Positions 54,908 through 61,943 of a stretch of DNA of 64,000 bases are shown one piece after another. The DNA lies in NCBI RefSeq assembly GCF_030698175.1, contig NZ_JAUYNT010000025.1, forward strand, positions 62,001 to 126,000, in the 5' to 3' direction. The position numbers were made by a program, and so were the translations under genes. The DNA comes from Pseudomonas sp. GTDB lineage: Bacteria > Pseudomonadota > Gammaproteobacteria > Pseudomonadales > Pseudomonadaceae. The first letter of the stretch is position 1. Each line of letters begins with the position of its first letter. Under the pieces are notes generated by a model. That model searched no databases, was not told the DNA's origin, and saw only the letters and a list, made by a program, of their open reading frames with translations.

Positions 54908-55660
54908 ATGCTCAATGCCCGCTTGCTGCGTCTGGACGATCAGGCCCATGAACACGCCCACGACTATCACCAGTTGATTCTGTCGCTGGCCGGGCGGGCC
55001 GAGTTTGAGGTTAACGGTCGCGGTGGCGAGGTCTGCCGGATGCGCGCCTGTTTGGTGCCAGGGGACGCTGAGCATCAGTTCGCCGGGGTCGGCGACAATC
55101 GCATGCTGATCCTCGACCTCAACGAGCAAGACACGCCCGAGGCGGATCTGGCGCTGCTTGCCGAGCTGTTCGAAACCCCGCGCTATCCGGCGCTGGACGC
55201 CGATTTTCAACACCTGCTGAGTTACGCCGGCGCCGAACTGGCGCGCTTTGGCAGTGACCCGCATTTGTCCCGCGCCCTCGGTGGCGTGTTGCTGCGCGCC
55301 CTGCACCTGCGCCTGTTCGGCGTGCAGAGCCGAAGCCTGACCGGCGCTGTGGATATTGAACGACTGGATGCTTACATCCTCCAGCACCTGGCGCGGCGTA
55401 TCAGCGTGGCCGAACTGGCCAATGTCGCCTGCCTGAGCCCCAGTCACTTCCACGCCCAGTTCAAAGACAGCGTTGGCTTAACCCCCCATCAATACCTGCT
55501 CAAAGCCCGCCTCGACCGCGCCAGCCGCCTGCTGCAAAACAGCCCGTTGCCACTGGTGCGCATCGCCGAAGAGTGCGGCTTCTCCAGCCAGAGCGCCCTG
55601 ACCACGGCGCTGCGTCGTTATCTGGGGCTAACCCCCAAGCGGCTGCGTAATCATTCGTAG
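54908..55660 (+). CDS. pruR: AraC-family regulator, PruR-like (proline utilisation)
   Basis: The 250-residue protein has an N-terminal cupin sensor with HEHAHDYHQLILSLAG near 14 and a C-terminal AraC domain: ISVAELANVACLSPSHFHAQFKD and VRIAEECGFSSQSALTTALRRYLG. It stands upstream of putA and putP. From memory P. aeruginosa has an AraC regulator, PruR, at this place that activates put genes in response to proline. The start at 54908 is the first ATG near the domain; longer frames are possible. Confidence 0.8.
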   Translation: MLNARLLRLDDQAHEHAHDYHQLILSLAGRAEFEVNGRGGEVCRMRACLVPGDAEHQFAGVGDNRMLILDLNEQDTPEADLALLAELFETPRYPALDADFQHLLSYAGAELARFGSDPHLSRALGGVLLRALHLRLFGVQSRSLTGAVDIERLDAYILQHLARRISVAELANVACLSPSHFHAQFKDSVGLTPHQYLLKARLDRASRLLQNSPLPLVRIAEECGFSSQSALTTALRRYLGLTPKRLRNHS

Positions 55661-55668
55661 GCAGCATC

Positions 55669-55832
55669 GTAGGGTGGGTTAGCGGCGCGGGCAGTGATTG
55701 TTTGCAGCGCCGCGCCAGTCGAGCGCCGCGTAACCCACCATTGCTGTTTGCCGATAGACCGCATGGTGGGTTACGGCGCGGTCGGGCTTGGTGGTGTTGG
55801 TGTGACCCTGGTTCGCACCTAACCCACCCTAC
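55669..55832. repeat. Large REP-type element upstream of putA
   Basis: GTAGGGTGGGTTAGCGG at the left and CCTAACCCACCCTAC at the right are inverted, enclosing CGTAACCCACCATTG and CATGGTGGGTTACG. It has the same layout as the element at 2653. The remaining 55833-56015 has no recognised feature. Confidence 0.8.
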
Positions 55833-56015
55833 AGCGCGCCAACGGCAGCCCTCAAACAAGCGTTTAGCGAAAGTTCCCGCTATCAGAGTTTTTGGCAAAA
55901 ACTCCAGAGTTTTGCGCAAGAAGCGGTCATGGCTCTGTCACTAAAGTCCGTCATCCCGCTACGCCGCGTGCATAGAACCAAGAGTTCTTGCGTTGTCGTG
56001 GCCATGGGCTAGACC

Positions 56016-56023
56016 AACAACAA
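56016..56023 (+). promoter_or_regulatory. Candidate Hfq/Crc (CA) motif upstream of putA
   Basis: AACAACAA, an exact AAnAAnAA element, lies 24 bases before the putA ATG and just 5' of its AGAGGA ribosome-binding site. This position suits translational repression by Hfq/Crc during growth on preferred carbon sources. Confidence 0.5.
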
Positions 56024-56047
56024 TGACTCCATAAGAGGAAAGGCGTG

Positions 56048-59000
56048 ATGTTTATAGCCAGCCACGTCTTGCAGGGCGACGTTCTCACAAAGACTGCCGC
56101 CGAGTTCTTCCCCGTCATCAGCGCTAATTACAGCGTCGACGAGGCAGCTTATCTAACCGAGCTGTTACAGCTCGCCGACCCCGGTGACACCGGTATTGCC
56201 GCTATCCGCAGCAGTGCCCGCACGCTGATTGAAGATGTGCGCAGCCGGGACAATGCCGTCGATACCCTCGACGCACTCTTACGTCAGTACAGCCTCGACA
56301 CCCAGGAAGGGCTGATGCTCATGTGCCTGGCCGAGGCTTTGCTGCGGGTGCCGGACGCCGCCACCGCCGATGCGCTGATTCGCGACAAGCTCAGCGCCGC
56401 CGAGTGGGAGCGTCACCTGGGCCAGAGCGACAGCGTGCTGGTGAATTTCGCCGCCTGGGGCCTGGTGCTGACCGGCAAGGTGGTCGACCCGCAAACCGCC
56501 GATGGCCGGCCGAAGAACGTACTCGGCAAACTGATCAAACGCTCCGGCGAGCCGGTGATTCGCGCCGCGATGAACCAGGCGATGAAGCTGATGGGCAAGC
56601 AGTTCGTGCTCGGTCGCAATATCGCCGAGGCGCTGAAGAACGGCCGGCCGTGCCGCGAACAGGGCTACAGCTATTCCTTCGATATGCTCGGTGAGGCGGC
56701 CTTAACTGCCGCTGACGCCGAGAAGTACATGGCCGATTACCGCAAGGCCATCGACACCGTCGGCGCCGAGCCACAGGTCGGTCCAGGCCCGAAGCCGTCG
56801 ATTTCGATCAAGCTCTCGGCCCTGCACCCACGCTATGAAGTGGCGCAGCGCGAGCGGGTGCTCACCGAGCTGTTTGCCAACGTGCGTGAGCTGGCCATCC
56901 GCGCCCGCGCCCTGAACGTTGGCATCGCCATGGACGCCGAAGAGGCCGACCGCCTCGAACTGTCGCTGGAGCTGTACGAGAAGCTGCTGCGCGACCCGGC
57001 GATTGCCGGCTGGGGCGAGATCGGCCTGGTGGTGCAGGCCTATTCCAAGCGCTGCCTGCCGGTGCTGGTGTGGCTGACGTTGCTGGGCAAGGAACTCGGC
57101 GCCAAGATGCCGCTGCGCCTGGTCAAGGGCGCCTACTGGGACAGCGAGATCAAGTATTCGCAGCAGCAAGGGCTGGACAGCTACCCGGTATTTACTCGCA
57201 AGGAAGGCACCGACACCTCGTACCTGGCCTGCGCCCGTTACCTGTTGAGTGAGCACTGCCGTGGGGTGATTTACCCGCAGTTCGCCAGCCACAACGCCCA
57301 CACCGTCAGCTGCATTCTGGCGCTGGCCGAGGCGGCCAAGGCCGAGTCGGGCGAGGCGCGCGAGTTCGAGTTCCAGCGCCTGCACGGCATGGGCGATGCG
57401 CTCTACGACACAGTGCTGGAGCGACACGGCAAGAATGTGCGCATCTATGCCCCGGTCGGCGCCCACAAGGATTTGCTGCCGTACCTGGTGCGACGCTTGC
57501 TGGAAAACGGCGCCAACTCCTCCTTCGTGCATCAATTGGTCGACCCAAGCATCGCGGTTGAGTCCCTGATTGATCACCCAGTGACGCAACTGCGCAAGTT
57601 CGCCAGCCTCGCCAATGACAAAATCCCCCTGCCGCCGGCGCTGTTTGGCCCGGCTCGGCAAAACTCCCAAGGTCTGAACATGAATATTGCCAATGCCTGG
57701 CAGGCACTCGAACTCGCCTATCAGCCGCACCTCAATCGTCAGTGGCATGCCGCGCCGGTCATCAACGGCCAGAAACTCAGTGGCTACAACCAGGAAGTGC
57801 GCTGCCCGTATCAGCTGGACAAGGTGCTCGGCACCGCTCAATTTGCCAGCGCCGCCCATGCCAGCCAAGCCCTGGATGCCCTAGCGGCAGCTTGGCCGCG
57901 TTGGAATGCCACGCCGGTGGAGGCGCGTGCGGCGATCTTCGAACGCCTGGCGGCCTTGCTCGAAACCAACCGAGCCGAGCTGATGGCGCTCTGCACCCTG
58001 GAAGCCGGCAAGACCCTGCAAGACGGTATCGATGAGGTGCGCGAAGCGGTGGATTTTTGCCGCTACTACGCCCAGCAGGCGCGTTTGCGTCTGGGCCGTG
58101 AAGAGCTGCAAGGCCCGACCGGCGAGCGCAACGAGTTGTTCCATGAAGGCCGGGGGATCTTTGCCTGCGTCAGCCCGTGGAACTTCCCGCTGGCGATTTA
58201 TCTGGGGCAGATCAGCGCCGCGCTGTTGGCCGGTAACTGCGTGTTGGCCAAACCGGCCGAGCAAACCAGCCTGATCGCCGCCCGCACCCTGGAGCTGATG
58301 TTCGAAGCCGGTTTGCCGACCGAGGTGATCGCCTTTTTGCCCGGCGACGGCGCCACCCTGGGTGGCGTGTTCTGCCGCGATGCCCGGCTGGCCGGGGTGT
58401 GCTTCACCGGTTCGACCGACACCGCGCGGATCATCAATCGCCAGCTGGCCGACAAGCCCGGCCCGATTGCCGTGCTGATCGCCGAAACCGGCGGCCAGAA
58501 CGCCATGATCGTCGACTCCACCGCGCTGCCCGAACAAGTGGTCAAGGACGCCGTGCAATCGGCCTTCACCAGCGCCGGCCAGCGTTGCTCGGCCCTGCGC
58601 GTGCTCTATGTGCAGAGCGACATCGCCGAGCGAGTCATCGAGCTGCTCAAGGGCGCCATGGCCGAGCTGAAAGTCGGCCCGCCCAACCTGCGTGAAAACG
58701 ACATAGGTCCGGTGATCGACGCCGAGGCCAAGGCTGGTCTGCAGGCGCATATCGCCACGCTCAAGGGCGCCGGCAAGCTGATTGCCGAAACCCAGTTGCC
58801 GATCGGGCTGGACGGTTACTTCGTCGCCCCGGTGGCCTTTGAGATCGGCGCCATCGGCGAGCTGGAGAAGGAGCACTTCGGGCCGATCCTGCACCTGGTG
58901 CGCTTTGCCGCCAGCGAGCTGGATGCCGTAGTCGGCGCCATCAATGGCACCGGCTATGGCCTGACCTTGGGCGTACACAGCCGCAACGAGCAAACCGCCC

Positions 59001-59224
59001 AGCGCATCGAGCAACTGGCGCGGGTCGGCAACCTGTACATCAACCGTAACCAGATCGGCGCGGTGGTCGGCGTGCAACCCTTCGGCGGTTGTGGCCTGTC
59101 CGGCACCGGCCCGAAAGCCGGTGGCCCGAGCTACCTGCTGCGCTTTGCTAACGAACGCACCACCTCGGTCAACACCACGGCGGTGGGCGGCAACGCCTCG
59201 CTGCTGTCGTTGGGCGATGCTTGA
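56048..59224 (+). CDS. putA: Bifunctional proline dehydrogenase / glutamate-semialdehyde dehydrogenase
   Basis: The 1058-residue enzyme has a proline-dehydrogenase domain (about 80-480; SIKLSALHPRYE near 255, LVKGAYWDSEIK near 357, MGDALYD near 450) and an aldehyde-dehydrogenase domain (about 550-1030). The latter carries CVSPWNFPLAIY, FTGSTDTA, AETGGQNAMIV and the catalytic cysteine in AGQRCSALR. It converts proline to glutamate. At 1058 residues it lacks the N-terminal DNA-binding domain of the 1300-residue autoregulatory PutA, which fits control by PruR. AGAGGA precedes the ATG at 56048; a GTG one codon earlier is possible. Confidence 0.96.
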   Translation: MFIASHVLQGDVLTKTAAEFFPVISANYSVDEAAYLTELLQLADPGDTGIAAIRSSARTLIEDVRSRDNAVDTLDALLRQYSLDTQEGLMLMCLAEALLRVPDAATADALIRDKLSAAEWERHLGQSDSVLVNFAAWGLVLTGKVVDPQTADGRPKNVLGKLIKRSGEPVIRAAMNQAMKLMGKQFVLGRNIAEALKNGRPCREQGYSYSFDMLGEAALTAADAEKYMADYRKAIDTVGAEPQVGPGPKPSISIKLSALHPRYEVAQRERVLTELFANVRELAIRARALNVGIAMDAEEADRLELSLELYEKLLRDPAIAGWGEIGLVVQAYSKRCLPVLVWLTLLGKELGAKMPLRLVKGAYWDSEIKYSQQQGLDSYPVFTRKEGTDTSYLACARYLLSEHCRGVIYPQFASHNAHTVSCILALAEAAKAESGEAREFEFQRLHGMGDALYDTVLERHGKNVRIYAPVGAHKDLLPYLVRRLLENGANSSFVHQLVDPSIAVESLIDHPVTQLRKFASLANDKIPLPPALFGPARQNSQGLNMNIANAWQALELAYQPHLNRQWHAAPVINGQKLSGYNQEVRCPYQLDKVLGTAQFASAAHASQALDALAAAWPRWNATPVEARAAIFERLAALLETNRAELMALCTLEAGKTLQDGIDEVREAVDFCRYYAQQARLRLGREELQGPTGERNELFHEGRGIFACVSPWNFPLAIYLGQISAALLAGNCVLAKPAEQTSLIAARTLELMFEAGLPTEVIAFLPGDGATLGGVFCRDARLAGVCFTGSTDTARIINRQLADKPGPIAVLIAETGGQNAMIVDSTALPEQVVKDAVQSAFTSAGQRCSALRVLYVQSDIAERVIELLKGAMAELKVGPPNLRENDIGPVIDAEAKAGLQAHIATLKGAGKLIAETQLPIGLDGYFVAPVAFEIGAIGELEKEHFGPILHLVRFAASELDAVVGAINGTGYGLTLGVHSRNEQTAQRIEQLARVGNLYINRNQIGAVVGVQPFGGCGLSGTGPKAGGPSYLLRFANERTTSVNTTAVGGNASLLSLGDA

Positions 59225-59232
59225 TTGAGACG

Positions 59233-59260
59233 CGTAGGGTGGGCTAAAGCCCACCCTACG
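59233..59260. repeat. Single perfect REP hairpin
   Basis: CGTAGGGTGGGC and GCCCACCCTACG form a perfect 12-bp stem around TAAA, 8 bp after the putA stop. Confidence 0.85.
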
Positions 59261-59313
59261 AGATGTGTAATACCGGTAAAAAGCTGCACCGTTTGACTAA
59301 ACGCCCGTCATAA

Positions 59314-59453
59314 CAGGCTGTGTGAAAACGTAACGAGCGAAGGTTAGGCAAGGCAAAAACAGGCGAGGACGCGGAGTTTACGAGTTGTAAATGAGCAGTC
59401 CGAGCCTGTTTTTAACACCGCATAACCGAGCGCAGTAGTTTTCACACAGTCTG
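59314..59453. repeat. 140-bp nested palindromic repeat, copy D
   Basis: CAGGCTGTGTGAAAAC (59314-59329) and GTTTTCACACAGTCTG (59438-59453) are inverted ends with one mismatch. AAAAACAGGC and GCCTGTTTTT are a perfect inner stem, TTTAC/GTAAA the tip. Orientation as copy B. It lies between putA and putP. Confidence 0.93.
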
Positions 59454-59499
59454 ACAAGCGGGTGCATTAAATGCCGCGGGTAACCCGCTGCGGCACCAT

Positions 59500-59507
59500 A
59501 AAAACAA
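59500..59507 (+). promoter_or_regulatory. Candidate Hfq/Crc (CA) motif upstream of putP
   Basis: AAAAACAA (fits AAnAAnAA) lies directly before GAGAGGG, the putP ribosome-binding site, 18 bases from the ATG. Confidence 0.4.
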
Positions 59508-59525
59508 TCGAGAGGGTATCGCCCG

Positions 59526-61019
59526 ATGACCGCTAGTACTCCCATGCTGATCACCTTTGTGGTGTACATCTCAGCCATGGTGCTGATTGGCTTGTTTGCC
59601 TATATGCGCACCAAAAACCTGTCTGACTACATTCTCGGCGGCCGCAGTCTCGGCAGCTTCGTCACCGCGCTGTCGGCTGGCGCCTCGGACATGAGCGGCT
59701 GGCTGCTGATGGGCTTGCCGGGCGCGGTGTACCTGTCCGGCCTGTCGGAAAGCTGGATCGCCATCGGCCTGATTGTCGGCGCCTACCTCAACTGGCTGTT
59801 TGTCGCCGGTCGCCTGCGGGTGCAGACCGAGCACAACGGCAATGCCCTGACCTTGCCGGACTACTTCACCAACCGCTTTGAGGACAACAGCAAAGTGCTG
59901 CGAATCTTCTCGGCCTTGGTGATTTTAGTGTTCTTCACCATCTACTGTGCCTCTGGTGTAGTGGCGGGTGCGCGGCTGTTTGAAAGCACCTTCGGCCTGT
60001 CCTACAGCACCGCCTTGTGGGCCGGTGCGGCGGCAACCATCGCCTACACCTTTGTCGGTGGTTTTCTGGCCGTCAGCTGGACTGACACCGTGCAGGCCAG
60101 CCTGATGATCTTCGCGCTGATCCTCACACCAATCGTGGTAATGCTGGCCACCGGCGGCGTGGATGCCAGCTTCCTGGCAATCGAGACGGCGGATGCCAGC
60201 AACTTCGACATGCTCAAGGGCGCCAGCTTCGTTGGGGTAATCTCGCTGATGGCCTGGGGCCTGGGCTACTTCGGTCAGCCGCATATCCTGGCGCGTTTTA
60301 TGGCCGTGGACTCGGTGAAGTCGATCCCCAAAGCCCGGCGCATCGGTATGACCTGGATGATCCTTTGTCTGGGTGGCGCGGTGGCGGCGGGTTTCTTCGG
60401 CATCGCCTACTTTGCCGCGCACCCGGAAGTCGGTGGCGCCGTGGCAGAAAACCCGGAGCGGGTGTTTATCGAACTGGCCAAGATCCTGTTCAACCCTTGG
60501 GTCGCCGGTGTGTTGTTGTCGGCCATTTTGGCGGCGGTGATGAGCACCCTGAGCTGTCAGTTGCTGGTCTGCTCCAGCGCCCTGACCGAAGACTTCTACA
60601 AGTCCTTCCTGCGCAAGAACGCCAGCCAGCTCGAACTGGTCTGGGTCGGCCGTGGCATGGTGTTGTTGGTGGCCTTGGTCGCCATCTGGCTGGCGTCCGA
60701 CCCGGAAAACCGCGTGCTCGGTCTGGTGTCCTACGCCTGGGCCGGTTTCGGCGCGGCCTTCGGTCCGGTGGTGATCTTCTCCCTGCTGTGGAAGAACATG
60801 ACCCGCAACGGCGCCCTGGCCGGCATGTTGCTCGGCGCGCTGACGGTGATTCTGTGGAAGAACTTCTTCGCCTGGACCGGCCTGTACGAAATCATTCCGG
60901 GCTTTATTCTCGCTAGCCTCGGCATCCTGATCTTCAGCCGCATCGGCGCCGGCCCATCCGCCGCCATGCATAAGCGCTATGCCGAAGCTGAGTTGGAATA
61001 TCAGCAAGCGCAAAGCTAA
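59526..61019 (+). CDS. putP: Sodium/proline symporter
   Basis: The 497-residue protein has about thirteen membrane segments. It shows sodium-solute-symporter signatures: GGRSLGSFVTALSAGASDMSGWLLMGLPGAVY (about 39-70) and the GWGLGYFGQPHILARFMA-like block near 245-260. It imports proline with sodium for PutA. GAGAGGG lies 9 bases before the ATG. It is separated from putA by 301 bp containing a REP hairpin and a palindromic repeat, so it may have its own promoter. Confidence 0.96.
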   Translation: MTASTPMLITFVVYISAMVLIGLFAYMRTKNLSDYILGGRSLGSFVTALSAGASDMSGWLLMGLPGAVYLSGLSESWIAIGLIVGAYLNWLFVAGRLRVQTEHNGNALTLPDYFTNRFEDNSKVLRIFSALVILVFFTIYCASGVVAGARLFESTFGLSYSTALWAGAAATIAYTFVGGFLAVSWTDTVQASLMIFALILTPIVVMLATGGVDASFLAIETADASNFDMLKGASFVGVISLMAWGLGYFGQPHILARFMAVDSVKSIPKARRIGMTWMILCLGGAVAAGFFGIAYFAAHPEVGGAVAENPERVFIELAKILFNPWVAGVLLSAILAAVMSTLSCQLLVCSSALTEDFYKSFLRKNASQLELVWVGRGMVLLVALVAIWLASDPENRVLGLVSYAWAGFGAAFGPVVIFSLLWKNMTRNGALAGMLLGALTVILWKNFFAWTGLYEIIPGFILASLGILIFSRIGAGPSAAMHKRYAEAELEYQQAQS

Positions 61020-61037
61020 AACTTAGGCCGCTGACCA

Positions 61038-61077
61038 CGGGGTCGTCTTGCTATAAGCAAGGCGGCCCCGTTTTGTT
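61038..61077 (+). terminator. Rho-independent terminator after putP
   Basis: CGGGGTCGTCTTGC (61038-61051) pairs with GCAAGGCGGCCCCG (61057-61070) around TATAA, with two G-U pairs, then TTTTGTTT. Confidence 0.85.
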
Positions 61078-61250
61078 TGTGTCGTGCAATAAGACCTTAT
61101 ATTGCGCTGAAGCAGCCATGGCTCAGGCTAAAAGATCTTATGGTGAGCTGGCTTCGTGCGTGAACTTATGGTCTGGGGCGACTAACCTGCCTGTGGGGAC
61201 TCTTTGCCACACATCCACCGTCGGTCATTTTCATCCGCCAGGTAATTGCT

Positions 61251-61943
61251 ATGTCTGAACGCTGGTTGCTGCTGCGCAATATCGCTTTGGTCTGTGGGCT
61301 GCTGTGCAGCCGTGGGGCCTGGGCGGTCGAGGTACAGATCCAGATGCAGGACCTGCAGGGGCAGCCGCTGGCCGATGCGGTGGTTACTTTGCAGGGGCCG
61401 TTGGGGGTGGCCATAAGCCCGGCGCCGGCGGTGATGGATCAGGTGCAGAAACAATTTCTGCCCAGAGTCCTGGCGGTGCGCAGCGGCACCCGGGTGAGTT
61501 TTCCGAACCGCGACGACATTCGTCATCAGGTGTATTCCTTCTCGCCGGCCAAGCGTTTTGAACTGCGCCTGTACAAGGGCACGCCGTCCGAGCCGGTGCT
61601 GTTCGACAAGCCGGGGCTGGTGGTGCTCGGCTGCAATATCCACGACTGGATGCTCGGTTATATCTACGTCACAGACGACCCCTGGTTTGCGGTCAGTGAT
61701 GCCACCGGTCAGCTCGACTTCAAGCAGTTGCCGCCCGGTCATTACCGCGTGACGGTGTGGCACCCGCAGCTGGCCGATGGATTGGCGCAAAGCAGTGCCG
61801 ATATCGAGGTGCCAGCTGCTGGGCTGCAACTCAAGTTGCCGCTGGCCGTGACTGCCGCGTCCGGCCCCGCCAGCGTGACACCGGCCGCCCCGACGGGCTT
61901 TTCTGAAGCGTTCAAAAAGGCCGCCAATGAAGATCAGCCATAG
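61251..61943 (+). CDS. Cupredoxin-like periplasmic protein
   Basis: The 230-residue exported protein has a signal peptide (cleavage near RGAWA, about 25), an Ig- or Cna-B-like first half and a plastocyanin-type second half. H92 (IRHQVYSFS), C128, H131 and M134 (GCNIHDWM) match the four type-1 copper ligands. Such proteins are often annotated methylamine utilization protein, without evidence. Its 3' end overlaps the next gene by 17 bp, suggesting it works with that c-di-GMP protein. Confidence 0.78.
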   Translation: MSERWLLLRNIALVCGLLCSRGAWAVEVQIQMQDLQGQPLADAVVTLQGPLGVAISPAPAVMDQVQKQFLPRVLAVRSGTRVSFPNRDDIRHQVYSFSPAKRFELRLYKGTPSEPVLFDKPGLVVLGCNIHDWMLGYIYVTDDPWFAVSDATGQLDFKQLPPGHYRVTVWHPQLADGLAQSSADIEVPAAGLQLKLPLAVTAASGPASVTPAAPTGFSEAFKKAANEDQP

